Shown: positions 1 through 12,524 of the stretch, in pieces | Position numbering within the stretch: the first letter of the stretch is position 1 | How the letters are laid out: each line of letters opens with the position of its first letter | NCBI GenBank assembly: GCA_018873245.2 | Contig: JAEMBT020000007.1 | Location: 8,935,129-8,999,128, forward strand | Direction of reading: 5' to 3' | Source: Archegozetes longisetosus | Lineage: Eukaryota > Arthropoda > Arachnida > Sarcoptiformes > Trhypochthoniidae | DNA length: 64,000 nucleotides | Notes under the pieces: model-generated | What the model saw: the letters and a program-made list of their open reading frames with translations, nothing else | The model's database searches: none | What the model was told of the DNA's origin: nothing | Made by a program: the position numbers and the translations under genes

Positions 1-305
1 CTATCAAACGTCTGCTCCAAGAAATTCAATTCAGATCTGTTTCATTTGATACTATTTGGAACCAAAAGAAACCGCTAACTAATCACGAGTGTTATATAAA
101 CTTACTCGAAAAGTTTGATAATCATTGTTTCGATCTTTCGACACATCCTTTTGCCCTCAGATTTCTTTATGTATTTGTCAATATGTGTGAGAGTTTGCAA
201 GACGACGATGACGGAAATGGGTCTATAATTGAGGATTGGATTTCAACCATTGTTCAGCACTGTTCGCGTCACATATCTGGACATCCATTCAAACAGATTG
301 TTTGA
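1..305 (+). CDS. C-terminal fragment of an unrecognised protein
   Basis: Reading from base 3, about 100 codons run open to a TGA at 303-305; the 5' part lies outside the window. The fragment is helical in character, has an acidic run (DDDDG) near residue 72, and ends SGHPFKQIV. Alternating hydrophobic helices would fit the end of a large alpha-solenoid (HEAT-type) protein, but I do not recognise the family and assign no function. The open frame in AT-rich DNA and the balanced codon use are the only support. No neighbour on the same strand helps. Confidence 0.6.
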   Translation, partial: IKRLLQEIQFRSVSFDTIWNQKKPLTNHECYINLLEKFDNHCFDLSTHPFALRFLYVFVNMCESLQDDDDGNGSIIEDWISTIVQHCSRHISGHPFKQIV

Positions 306-2646
306 TGAAAAAGGGCCACTTCAGTCGATAACACATATTTTATTATAGATATATTTAACGCTTTATAAGTTCTTTAGACATGTCTTTTGCACCAATACTC
401 AAAAGTACAATACTTTTACTAAATTTAATTGAATAAAACACTTTTCTTAGACTTAATACAATTAATTATAACATCGAGTAAATTAAATTTATATTTAAAA
501 ACTAACATATCACTAAATTATAGTAAAAATAGTAAACCTAAACTAACTTTTTCATAAAATTACTAATAGTAGATAAATAAATGCAGAGCCCGTCGTTATC
601 AAATGCTCTCAACTGATTAAATGGTAAAAAATATTAGCAAATATTCCAAATTGATATTGATGATCAATGCTGCTAATATATGGTATCCATCTGAAGAACA
701 GAATAAGTTTCATTCGAGCTTTAGCTGTTGGGACAAATTTAAAATTTAATTTAAAATTAGAGCAACTCGACGGTCAACCAATTTACTTGAGTTTGATTAG
801 TATTTAGGAGCCGTATCTGATGGCTGCACTTACAATTATTTTTGTCATCAAATAGTTAATCAAATTAATCAGTAATAATTGTCATATTGATCGAGATATA
901 CCATCAAAATTGAATAATTTAGTTCTAAATCAAGTTTTCAAATAAAACTATTCTTCAAAAGTTAAATATAAGGCTTTTCAAGGTTTATTAGGCTCAAAGT
1001 TAGGACTTCAATTGTCAGGTAATTGACGAAATTAGATATTCACATTCATTCATCAATCAATGCGTTAAGTCACGAGTAAATCAGTTTCTAAGAATAATCT
1101 GATCTTACACTCAAATAACATAACATTTTTGAAGTGTAATATACTCGGAGAAAGAATGCACGCAAAATAAGCCTACATGTAACACATATATAGATTGTTT
1201 CGCAAAATATCTGAGTACATCAACTAATTATCCAGTTATTGCACATTTTAGAAGTGAATAAATAAGAATATATTTAGTAAATATGCAAACGTTAAATCAA
1301 AGTAGCAGTGTTCATTACAAACTTCCATAAATAAAATATAGATAAGAGAAAGCTAAATAGTGTTCAACTGTGTGCCATACGATAACTTGAGCAGAAAATA
1401 ACAATCTCGAAAAAAAACCTGGCGGTAGCCGAAGGCCTAACAAGTTAAAAAGGGAAGTACAAGAATATTTGAGAAAAATATATATAAAATTAGTCAAAGT
1501 TACGTAAAATTAGGAAAACAGCTAAATGTTTGCGATAAAAGGCTAAAAGTTATTTAGTTAAATATTAAATAGAAAAGTTCAAAAGAAAAACTGCTCAAAG
1601 TAACCAAAATCAAAAGCTAAAGCAAAAAAGTGTTTAAGTTCATATTTTGCAAATCCATCCCTTAAAGCCAGATCTACTGAACAATTGTTTGAAAAATTAA
1701 AGGAGGAATGAAGAAATTGCTGGGAAGCTATCCCCAAAGCCTATTACCGCTTAGTACTTAGTAGAATTAGAATTAGTGAGGACAACGGGCCACTATCAAC
1801 AATTAACTAGACTGAAATTATTTATTATTACGGCAATTCTGCGTAAAATATCTTTTGTTTTGAATAACTAATAAAAAAGTTGTCAACAATTAATCTTGTA
1901 TGGATTTTCTCTCTGGACAAAATACTAAAAAACTCCATAGTCTTCAATAGTAATCAGAAGTGATGGCATGCTTTCCATGCTTCCAGACTAATGTTGAACA
2001 TAATGAATTGTATAATACTCAGCATAGTAATCGAACAAAATTAAAATTTGCCAACAAATCAATATGTATCACACAAAGGTTGACAAAGCAACAGCCTTCT
2101 TCTTGCTATTGAAGATTAAGTTTTCAAGTTTAAACTTAAATTTTGATCATCTATTTTCTTACTTATAAGCTCATTGGAGAAGTATTGACGAGCAATCCTT
2201 TTACTGTCAACTTATAAAAAATTATCAAAATTTAAGTTTGTTTTTAAAACGTTTGTGTAATAATTTTTGTCAGTGCGCGTTAACTAATATACAGCATATT
2301 TCTAGTTATTTACTGAAAAAGTTAGGTTAGGCCAACATCAAATGTAGTATTACGGGCACAACACTAGAGCTAAATACTATATCAATTAACTATTTCAAAA
2401 CAACAATTAATCAATGCGACCAACATTTTCTAATACGGCAATTATTAAGCAATTTTAATTTAAGTCAGATTACCCGAAAATCAATTTGAAGTTTGGAATG
2501 AACGAATTTGTAAGAAAACTGAATGACGCTAAATCTTTTACAAATTAATGATTAGTTAAAAGTTTAGACCAAAAACTAAAATCAATGATCGGCAATGATC
2601 GGAACAATGATCAGCAATAAGATTATGAGTTTTCAAGTGTCCCCCT
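306..2646. other. Intergenic, AT-rich, contains one MITE copy
   Basis: No convincing coding sequence. The small open frames here are what AT-rich DNA gives by chance. It holds the MITE candidate at 1921-2135. A short run of near-repeats of CAATGATCGG lies at about 2583-2620, probably in the 3' UTR of the ANKMY2 gene. Confidence 0.6.
1921..2135 (-). mobile_element. MITE candidate, copy A
   Basis: Read on the minus strand, this matches the copies at 20161-20392, 42361-42600 and 58141-58382. Shared landmarks in order are a GAAAACTTAAT end motif, TAGCAA(C/G)AAGAA, TTGCTTTGTCAACC, a central ACTATG(C/T)TGA, GGAAAGCATG and CACTTCTG(A/G)TTACTAT. It is the only copy in inverted orientation. It has no coding capacity, and its outer end near 1921 is degraded, so that boundary is approximate. 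Confidence 0.6.
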
Positions 2647-3783
2647 CTAACTAGATTGATCTGATGGAAGACACAATTTTTTATGTACGTTCCAATGCAA
2701 TTTCTGACACTCTTGATCGCAGTATGGCATCGTTTTGCATTTAGAACACTTTTTTGATGGGTTTGGTTCACCGCAAGTACCACAAACGGGTGAGTCTTCA
2801 TCGAAGCCTTTCTGACCATTAATAGCTTGTGATAGTATGGTGACAGCACTCGGCTCGTTTCCAATCTCAACTGAGGCCAGAGTTCGGACGAGTTGCTGAA
2901 ACAGAGCACTTTCGTGATATGGAAACTCTCTTATGCTTTGGCGCAACAATTTTTCAAGAAATATAGGGAATCCATCACTTTCCCTTGACTTTAACCAACC
3001 CTTCATCAAAGACTCCAACTTTTTTATGTCATCTTCTTTTCTATTCTCACTTTCCTCTTCGTTTTCAACCTTCGAATGATCCTTATCTAAAGCTTTAAGG
3101 ATTTGTTTCAAAATGAAAGCTAAATGATGTAATTTAAGTGAAATCATTTCGTTTTGTTCAGCAGATTTCAATTGTTTTTCACAGAGAAGTTCGAGAACCG
3201 TTACAACTCGTTTGCCGTTTTCGATTAGAGTCCAATTAGACTTAAGAGATAAAGCGATACGAATCGGATGAATATTAGTTTGTCTGACAAAGCAATGAAG
3301 TGGTGATACAAGACGTGGTGTAAGTCGAGGTTCTTTTTCCAAACCTCTAATTTTTGTGTAGTACTCGATCTGTTCGCGAGATATAAAGTTATTAATTATG
3401 CTGACAGTCGAGTGTTGACCAACGAAAGCAGCCATTTGTGATGCATTCCGTCCTACGGAGTTGATTGCATTGACGTTTGCACCCGATTCAAGCAAAAGAT
3501 TGACCACATTCTTATGACCTCCAAGTGCAGCGAACATCAGAGCCGTATACCCGTGAACGTGATTGTTTTGGTTGACGTCAGCCCCTCTTTCGATCAGATA
3601 TTTGCTTATCTCATAATTGCCTTTATACGAAGAATGTTGTAATGCATTCATTCCATTCTCATCGCAACAATTGATTCGGACATCATTTTCGTTCAGCAAT
3701 TGCTTCACGTCTTCCAAACTGTTTTCTCCAATTTTCTTAATCAATAACTTCTCGTTTTCGCTCAAGTCTGCCATTGTTTTCAA
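2647..3783 (-). CDS. ANKMY2: Ankyrin repeat and MYND domain protein 2 (ANKMY2-like)
   Basis: A single-exon 378-residue protein. Ankyrin repeats occupy roughly residues 40-115, with typical signatures such as HGYTALMFAALGGHKNVV. The middle region contains DKDHSKVENEEESENRKE and the family-typical SDGFPIFLEKLLRQSIREFP. The C-terminus is a complete MYND zinc finger with ligands Cys334, Cys337, Cys346, Cys349, Cys355, Cys359, His367 and Cys371. Order and length match animal ANKMY2 (human is about 440 residues; the shortfall is the variable tail). ANKMY2 is known to bind FKBP38 and to help traffic adenylyl cyclases to cilia; that role here is inferred. The ATG at 3783 fits the family start. CNOT1 lies upstream on the same strand and is functionally unrelated. 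Confidence 0.93.
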   Translation of the reverse strand: MKTMADLSENEKLLIKKIGENSLEDVKQLLNENDVRINCCDENGMNALQHSSYKGNYEISKYLIERGADVNQNNHVHGYTALMFAALGGHKNVVNLLLESGANVNAINSVGRNASQMAAFVGQHSTVSIINNFISREQIEYYTKIRGLEKEPRLTPRLVSPLHCFVRQTNIHPIRIALSLKSNWTLIENGKRVVTVLELLCEKQLKSAEQNEMISLKLHHLAFILKQILKALDKDHSKVENEEESENRKEDDIKKLESLMKGWLKSRESDGFPIFLEKLLRQSIREFPYHESALFQQLVRTLASVEIGNEPSAVTILSQAINGQKGFDEDSPVCGTCGEPNPSKKCSKCKTMPYCDQECQKLHWNVHKKLCLPSDQSS

Positions 3784-4118
3784 TAATTACATAAAGCGTT
3801 TGGCGATTTATTTAATGATGTTTTAAGAATTTACGACAATATGATTGACGTTAACCACAACAATATTTGGATTTCAATTAATGTTTACTTATGCTTGATT
3901 GAAGTAAGAATGACTTGTTTTAATGGTTGCCAATGGCAACAATAAAGACAACTGAGAACCAATGCTAACTTTACTCTACATGCAGTTTTCATGGCAAAGT
4001 TTCAATATGAAACTTTCTTAGATTTTTTTAGTAATTACTACTAATTAAAGTAAAAACAGTTTGTAATTCAAGTTTAAAACTATTACACAATAGATTTTAA
4101 TCGAGAAAGCATATATAT
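3784..4118. other. Intergenic, ANKMY2 upstream region
   Basis: Short AT-rich stretch holding the ANKMY2 5' UTR and promoter. It ends at the orphan exon described next. No clear core promoter motif is visible. Confidence 0.5.
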
Positions 4119-4294
4119 TTAATCAAATTCTATATAAGTCTGCGAATCTCGGACTTTACGCTGACCGGCTTCGAACTCATTTCTGGCTTCGCTAATGATT
4201 GGCATTAAAATAGAAAAACATTCTTTTGCGACGTTGAGAATCTCTCGAAAGCATGAAGTCAACACTTTTATCGTAGTAATTAGTTGAAAATCAT
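4119..4294 (-). other. Orphan coding-like terminal exon or gene fragment
   Basis: A minus-strand frame runs open from an AATTTAG acceptor (exon start about 4294, phase 1) to TAA at 4119-4121, about 58 codons. The peptide includes LTSCFREILNVAKE and ends RKVRDSQTYIEFD. Codon use looks like a real gene and unlike the surrounding AT-rich DNA. It lies 212 bases downstream of the CNOT1 stop and upstream of ANKMY2. The only in-frame ATG begins MPIISEARN near the end. I find no upstream exon between 4295 and 4506. It could be the last exon of an unseen gene, an alternative terminal exon or a pseudogene remnant. Family not recognised. Confidence 0.4.
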
Positions 4295-4355
4295 CTAAAT
4301 TTATTGAACAAATAAAACAACTTATTTAGTTATTTTAACTCTATTGAAAAAATTA

Positions 4356-4361
4356 TTTATT
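4356..4361 (-). terminator. Candidate polyadenylation signal AATAAA for CNOT1
   Basis: AATAAA on the minus strand about 150 bases downstream of the CNOT1 stop codon. It lies between CNOT1 and the orphan exon at 4119-4294, which argues against that exon being part of the normal CNOT1 transcript. Other AT-rich variants nearby could also serve. Confidence 0.4.
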
Positions 4362-4506
4362 TGTCAAAATTTTACATATAAGATACAGTATATAATAGTT
4401 TAGTATAATATAAAGTTCAATAATAATTATGAACAGATGCTATAATTTCTTTGAAATCCTTAAAATATACAAAAAAAGTTTTTCCAATAATTTCACAATA
4501 AAATTC

Positions 4507-7500
4507 TTAAGACATTTGATTGGACTGAGAAATCAAGTTTGAATCAGCCGAAGACGGGCCACTTCCAGGAGTTCCCTTATAAGTGGTTGCGCTGTTGCAA
4601 GAACGTGCCACACTTTCAAAGAGCCTAAACATAGAACAAAATAGATGTTAAACACAAGCATATTGACTGAAAAGAAACGACTAACTTTTCAATTTCAGGC
4701 GCACATCTGACGAACTCGTGATTCCAGAATTTGAAAGAAGGATTCTTAATAAGTTCAATAAAGGTGACTAAAAGCCCCCAGGGATGCGGTCGGTTGACGA
4801 TTAGACGCTCTAAGAGTACTCGAGTTATTTGTTCTTGAATTGCTTCAGTGTTAGATTCAGCGAACAGGTAGAGTAATGTACAACTGAAATAATGGGTATG
4901 AGAGTTTGGATATCGAAGTTGATTTGCGATCGCGTTCAAAAATAAATATCGACCTATGTATCAAACAAACCAATTGTTAATAAAACTCAACAATCCTTTC
5001 AATTGAGACAAACCTTCAGTATCCAAAGCAACTGCAAGATTCTGAAATATATCCATATGTGATGAATGAGCAATACTCGACATACTTATATTCTTAGGCG
5101 GAATTGATTGAATAGCGGTCTGACCGACATAGAGAACCAAACCGTTAATCAAAGGAATATTATAATGAGCCGAATCTGTTGTGTTGTTCGGTCCGGTTTG
5201 CTGCAAATACCCGCGTAAATCACCCAAAAACTGAACCGGACTTCGAGTTCGCAGATATGAATCTAAATCTTTCTTAAACACTTGAGTTCCAAACGTAGCC
5301 AGAGTTGTTGAACCTTTTGGCGGTTGAGATATTTCGGGCAATGAGTCGATTTTCAGGTTAGGAGTAAATGGATCGGGAAGTCTCATATTTCTGGGAAATG
5401 CACTCAAAACCAAGTTTCGCATTTGAATAGCATTGCATGGAATGACATCACACAAAGCATAGCAATACTCGCAAAGGAATTCTGGGAAATCGTGTAAAAG
5501 TACAAGAAATACTTTCAATGTTCCCTAAAATGAATGAAACAACCATTAAATCGCTATCTATAGAAATGGTTAAGGTTAGTGAATCACTCACTTTGTAGAG
5601 TAAATCGAGAGATTGAGGCAGCTCTACGTTTCTCAAAAAAGGTGCCTCAAACTTGATTAAGTCAATCAACAGTTGGGCGTACATTTGCCATCCTTTGGTC
5701 GGTGCACCTGCATTTAGCGATCCCGAAAACAAGCACTTCTCCATAAAAGTTCGGTGACTAATGAAGTCTAGCCATGCGAATGCAAATGATGGCGCTTTAC
5801 TTGGTCTCAAGACATGAAGTGTATTACAGAAAGCAGTCAAAACTTGGTATTGAATTGATTCAAGAAGAGGATCCAATTGATTGGGATTTAGACCTAAACC
5901 AATCTGATTATGCTGTAGTAGTACAGAGCCTGGAAGTCCTAAATTAGTTGGTCCGAGAACTAACTCCATAAACAACAGAATAAATATTCGATAATAAGGT
6001 AGATGTTGAAAGTCTGCTTGGCGTATGTCTTGATCTTGTGTGGCCACTCCCGCAATTATGTTCAGAACTTTATTTAATAGATTCAATTTAGCAGTTGTTT
6101 CAGAAGCAGCTCCAGAAGCAGCATTTGATGATCCACTATGTTTGACAAGCATTACAATCAAATGTGTGAAAGCATCCAGTGTGTGGAAACACTTGGATCT
6201 GACATCAATAATGTTTGAACTACCAGGTTGTTGTGCAGCCGCATTCAATATACGATAACAAAGTTCAACACACATTTCGGTTGACAAACGAAAGAATCTT
6301 GTGATCAAGTCATCTGTCTTTAGGATGCCCTAAAAAGTTCAACATAAGAAACAATGAAACATTTGGACAGAAATTTGAAGACCTCTCACCTGAAGGTTCA
6401 TCTGTTGAACATAGAATTGGAATATTTTGCTGGTATTCGCCTGTGAGTGATACAATTGAATCCATTCACGCAATAGTCGTTCAGTTTTCTCTAGCAGTCC
6501 AGGTGGGTCAGCATCGAATTCACGAGTTTGGTTGACAGAGCCGTGCATTGACAGCATACTACTGGGCACTTCATTATTAACTCCTCCAACAGGTCCTGTT
6601 TGACTACCTCGAAGCACATCAACTATTTGTTGAATCTCAGCAAACAACGGATGGTTTGAACCTTTACTCAAGCGAAGAAGATTTTCAATAGTGTTGGGGA
6701 AGTCATTCTCATTACAATTGTGGCCATAGATTTTGATGAATTGTAGAGTGAACGCTAATGCAACCGGATTTTGCGCGTTTTCAATCATTTGTGCCAAATG
6801 GACATCCATCATTTGAAAGTTGATCAATGAGGCGCGCATCAAAGTCTCAAGAAGTTCGTCTGGCAGAGACGGAGAGCTATTGTTCAACAATCGCTCCAAG
6901 ACTATTCTTGTAATCTGCTTTGTTGTCCACTGATGTGTGAAAGCTCTGGGGTCCGATAATGCTTTCAAAATAACTAAATACAAGTCCCGCGCTCGGCTAA
7001 TCAGCATCATATCTGCCACACCACTTTCAGCAGTCATCAACAACTCTCCAATTGCGTCCAAAACTTTCTGAATTAAAGTGAGTGCATACACAATATCTCT
7101 TGGATTCTGTCGCGCAACAATTAAGGTCTCAGCAATTGATCGAATAGTTTCGAGAAACATAGCTGGTTGCATTGCTTGATGGAACTGATGCATCAATGTC
7201 TCCAGTTCTGTCATTAACTTTTCATAGATGGTCACGAGCGCTGCATCTGCTGCTTGTGGTGGTACTGGTGGCAATTCATTCACTCCCCCGAAATTTGTCG
7301 GCAAATTTGAGAGGCCAGACATGATAGAAGTGTTTGTGGCATTTGGAAGTGTTCCTCCTAATGATGTCATCGCTGCTGTGCCAGTCTTGAATTGTGCCAA
7401 TGTCGCAGATGTTGCAGTCGATCCAACCATTTGTCCAATGGCTGAATTGCTGGTTGTAATTGCGGTTGGAATCGAATCACTGATAGGTGACAGAAATCCA

Positions 7501-10500
7501 GGAATATTTTTGCCCAATTCTTCGTAAACATTCATCTGCTGAGACGTTACGGGGCCTACTTTCAGACGAATAGCTTCAGGCATTCTCTCCGCTTGATACG
7601 TCAATACAGTTGGATCACAATATCTTCTGCCCTCAGCTCTTGCTGCTCTTCTGATATCATATTCAGATTTCAGTTTTCTATCCAATTCTGGTAAAGACTT
7701 TTCAATAGCAGTCTTTTGAATGAAGCAACAAGCCAGATCTATATTGTCGGTCGCGATTGCATGAGCGGTCGCTTCGATCAAGTCTTTGCTGGCATTTGGA
7801 CATTTGGTCACAAAAGCATTCTTAAGTGCAGTCGTAATTGACACAAACAACGGGTCTTTGCACGTAATCATAGCCATACCTGCCGTCAGGTTTCGTGTCA
7901 GATAGTGAGCGGCCAAGCACATCCTGTTTTCGTCGGGGTCTAACGCAAAGTCCTTTTTGATAATCTGTTCAGCAGTTGTCAAACTGATTTTCATACTCCT
8001 TTCGACAACCGGTACAATCCATTCTTGAACTGCTCTCTCAATGGCTGGTCTCACAAATTGTTTCAAAACAGGGTTAAGATTAAGTAACGGCAAATTCGGT
8101 TGAACTATGATATGCTGAGACAAACCAGCAATACTATTAACATTGATGTCATGATAGTTGAAAAGTTGCATGCCTGGTGATTGAGTGCCAGCGGTAGGCG
8201 TAGACACATTGGTTTGAGGTACATTTACAATCGGAGCGTGTGATGGAACGAGTTGTGGTGCTGGGGATGGCGTATGATGTGGAATCACGACGTGCTCACT
8301 CGTAACAGGCATCGGTTGCGGCTGTTTGCCGCCACCCAATTGGTGTTCAATCTTGGCGAAAACCTCTTCATTTTTCAATACATTTGACTTGCCAATGCAT
8401 GCACTTAAGTCTAGGTTAAGTGTTTTGCAAAGAACTTCTACTTCGAATTTCAGGTTCAGTTTAAGACCAGGCTCCTGATGAAGTTCAACCAGAGTTCTTA
8501 TGATGCCCATAGTCCAAGGGTTCGGTGGTTTAAATACTTTAGATTTTGCACAGCTTTCCAGAATCTTTGCAATGAACGGAACTACATACAAGAGTTCTTG
8601 TGTTCCTCTATGATATGCCTCTATCAACAGACTTTTCAAATCTAAATCAATGCTCATAATAGGTTTGTTTTTAGCCAAAGTTAACATTCCTAACCAATGA
8701 CCTAAATTTTTCAAAAGCGAACGATCACTAAAATTTGCAATTTCTTTATCACTGCTTAAAAGCACTTTAATATTTCGATGCGTTTCTTTTAGTACAATTT
8801 TCGTCAGTTCAGGCATTTTCAACATTTCAAGAAAGTTGGCGTAAAGTACATGAAAGTTAGGTTCAATGCTTGCGCGCTTCATCACAAAGTACTGAGCGAT
8901 CCAACCGTTGTATTGGTCTTCATTGCCGATTGCTTCCCTGAATTCTTCTGTTTTGTGAGCAAGATTTATTTGCGATAAATTATTGATGATAAATGCGATT
9001 TTGTCCTGTACGGTGTCGGGCGGAACCGCATACATCGTGTCACCCGCTGCCAGTAATGTGTCAATATTAGTAGCATTTGCTATTGATGGCCTAGAATTGC
9101 TAGTTGAAGATACACCTGTCGTTGAAGATGTGGTTATTGTTGTAGTTGTAGTAATTGTCGCGCTAATTGTTGTAATGTTGTTAATGGTGGAAGCTATCGG
9201 TGGCTGAACCACACGCGATGACGAAGTGTTCGTCTGATTAGAAAGGCCTAGACCTGAACTGATGACATTGCTTAGATTTGTTGATGAATTAATGATTCCG
9301 CTCAATTGAGGCAGAGTTGCGCTCAGACCAGAAGTAGCTGTTGAACTAACAATTGATGGAAAACCAACCGGTGGTTGTTGTCCTAAGTTTGAACTTCTAA
9401 TTGAAGGCTCGACTGATTGTGTGCCGCATTCTATGTATTCGATGAGATGCGGCGGAAAATCTCTGAAGTGAGGAATCTGCGCTAAATGTTGACAATACAG
9501 CGGATAGTCTTTTAATTTCGACTTAAACCTATCGAGTGCTGCGATTCCGAAATAATACATTTTGCTTCCGAGAGGCTTGCGTAAAGCTTCCAAAACATAA
9601 CGCAAAGCAACGACTAATGCCATGTACTTAACGAGACCCATTTGTATAATACCTCCAAACAGCTGTGCTGTTATCAGAAGCTCTCTATCAGGATACTGAG
9701 GGAAGAATCCGTATTCTTTGAAAAGATTTCTGATCATACAAGTAAATACTTCGCGTTCTCTTTTTGATTGAGAATCTTGAAAGCGCCGAAGCATATCAAG
9801 TACTTCATCAATAGATAGACTTCCTGCCTGCTGATGATTGTATATGCGTTGGAAATAGGTGTCCGCTTCTTCCTCGATATCTAAGCTAACGTTTTGTTGC
9901 ATCTCAGGAAATATTGCCGCCAAGTCTCCAACCACTTGTCTCAAGCGTTCAGGCGTTTGTGACACATTAACTGAATTGCTTGAAACGCTGTTTGCATTTT
10001 GCTGTGAACCCAAACCGATTGGATTGAATGGCGGACGAACTGCTGCCGGAAAGGCTGATGTTTGAGAGTCTGGAGTTTGACTAATCGTTAAGTTATTTAA
10101 TCCGAGATCACCTATAGTTGACTGAGAAGAAATTGGTAGAGAAGGTCTAGCAGTAGACGGAGGACCTATTGTTGGCATAACTCCAGGCGGTGCCTGACGT
10201 GGAAGTTTCGACAATAATCGCGTTGAATTGCCCACCATTGTTAGGATGGTTTCATTGATTTCTTGAGACATCGGCTGACCATTCATAGATGCATTTGAAG
10301 GAGCATTTGTTATACTTTGCTGAAGACAAGCTAACATTGTGGCCAACGTTTCAGGCGGTAAGTTAGGCATTGAATTAACATTAGATGACTCGATAGCATT
10401 AGAACCACTCAACAGTGCAGGACAGCGACGAGTGAGAAACTCATTGCAGGCCCGAACAAAAGCTTCTCCATTCGATTCAATTTTATCCATAAGCCATTTA

Positions 10501-12524
10501 TCAAGTTTAAGATACTCTCTTCTAGATGCAAGACATGCCAAGTCTATGACAAATGGATAAATATTGCCGTTGAGAAGAATACTGAGAGCCTTAAGATCTT
10601 GAGCTACATCTAAAATGCGTGAAAGCCTTTGTTGTTGTTCTTCTGCAAGAGACTGCATATAGTATTCACACATGCCCTTCAATAGTACTTGTTTGGCCCA
10701 ATTGTTCGAATTGGCATTCGAAGACAATTCATTCGAGTTCCAAAGAGTGTGAAGTATTATCGCAGCGTTTGGATGATTACCAAGAAATGAAGGAATTGCT
10801 TTACTCAAGATTTCACTCTTGACACCAGAAAGACCGTTACTACAACCCAATAATCCAAGAGCCACCAGATCTGGACACTGTTGAAGAGGCCATTTGAACT
10901 GTTCTAGCACTTGTGGAACAAACGCTGAATTATAACTAATGTTACAGAAATCAACAAGTATTTGATAGAAGCGCTGATATTTCCAGGAATTAAGTTCTGC
11001 TGAAGAATCGAAGTCTGGTTGACATTTCAACAAATCCAAATGTGGCACTAGTTGATCGATTACGAAATCGCTATTGACAGGACCAGATCCTGTCGGACAA
11101 CTCAACAATTTTGATATCAAGTGATTTTTAATGCATTGAACGATAAAATAAAACTGAAACTCAACATTGTGTGACCACGTCTTGTGGAAAAATGTTACAC
11201 CCAGTATGTACAGGCCTAAATCGTAATCAATATGAATCAGAAATTAAAACAAGACTAAATCAAATTCAACGCAAACCTTGTTTATCAGTAGTGCATAAAT
11301 TGATGCAAAACTGCCAAAATTTTTGAAAGCTATTTTTGGAGAATTGGCTTTTGAACATTCGGCTAGTGTTGTCAATAAACGCTATGTTATCTATCGCCTG
11401 AATGATTTCAGTCAATGGTGATGCAGACGACAAGATTTCGCGACAAATATCCGCAAAAGTATCGATTTCTTCACATCGGTGTTGAGTTGATTGTTGATTA
11501 TCAATCGGACGGATTTGCTGATTCTCACAAATGGCACACAAAATCTTAGCGCAAAGCGTCGGTGTAACATTGAATTGTTGGATGACATCAGCAGTCAGAG
11601 AAACACCGCTTTCATTAACAATCATACCAGCGATCTGGTCGTCAGTCAAATTGGCGGCACTCGAAGCAAGCGATGCGCCATCCATTTTGCTATTGTCAAA
11701 GTCCTCAACAAATGGCAAATGTAGCAAATTTATTGGTGTTGACAATGACTTATCGTTGAATTTTAAATCTAGCAAAACATATGGAAAGCCAATTAGATCA
11801 TCTCATATTCAATAGCTATACAAATGTGTTAATACTTTTGATCAATTTGTCACACAAAGCCTTATTATCCGTGTTTGTCTGACCAATAATATAATGCGTC
11901 AGTTCATCAAAGTTATTTAAGTCACACTTGAGTCCAATGTCTTCCAATTGATCGCTAGCGGTGGGATACGACTTTGTCTTCTCACTCAAAGCCACGAGAA
12001 ATGCGGCTCTTTGTGTGTCATTCAATCTAAGACATTTGCTGATCTCTGCGACATTGATGGACACGATCCCCTTGAGAGCACTATCTATTAGAGTATTCCA
12101 GTTGGGCCTCGAAAATGGATCCAAATCTGTGAACAATTGCTGCAATAAATTAATGCGTTGAGTGTCTGTCGTCGATGTGATGCTTATCAATAAACAGCGA
12201 TATATTTGTCGTTCGCACTCAAAACCAAATTCTTTTATTAACTGAAAAAATCAAATATCAATCAATTAATCAATGAGTGAATCAATAAATCCATCTGTAG
12301 GAAAGAAAAAGACATCGATAGAAAGGTAGACATTGAAATGGCATAGAATCGAAATAGAAATCTAATAAAAGACAAAATAAAGAAAACAGCAATCAATTGA
12401 CAAAGACCTTAGTTAAATGATTAAATTGTGATTTGTAAGACTTTTGATTGAGTGTCGTATTAATAGTAATGTTCACATAATTAAGAGCTATTGAAAGTGA
12501 GTCCAAATTGTTCAATGAGTTCAT
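4507..12524 (-). CDS. CNOT1: CCR4-NOT complex scaffold subunit 1
   Basis: Eight exons can be joined with GT-AG junctions: 12524-12408, 12241-11836, 11768-11277, 11215-6390, 6329-5592, 5524-5014, 4953-4686 and 4624-4507. Their 7,476 bases make exactly 2,491 codons plus stop; human CNOT1 is about 2,376 residues. It scaffolds the cytoplasmic deadenylase. Visible in order: N-terminal HEAT region ([15 protein letters not shown] start, close to the human start), [19 protein letters not shown], a low-complexity linker rich in Thr/Ser, the MIF4G deadenylase-binding domain from about residue 1070, the CNOT9-binding region from about 1360, and the C-terminal NOT superfamily domain ([42 protein letters not shown]). 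A 4.8 kb exon 4 carries most of the protein. The start ATG is preceded in frame by a stop. The exon 2/3 donor (AAAA|GTATTA) is the least certain junction. Confidence 0.96.

Noticed and set aside
1315-1497. 60-codon minus-strand frame in the first intergenic region
   Set aside because: Low-complexity, AT-driven codons, no splice signals, no family resemblance; chance frame.
7228-7527. 99-codon plus-strand frame inside CNOT1
   Set aside because: Antisense shadow of the real CNOT1 exon 4.
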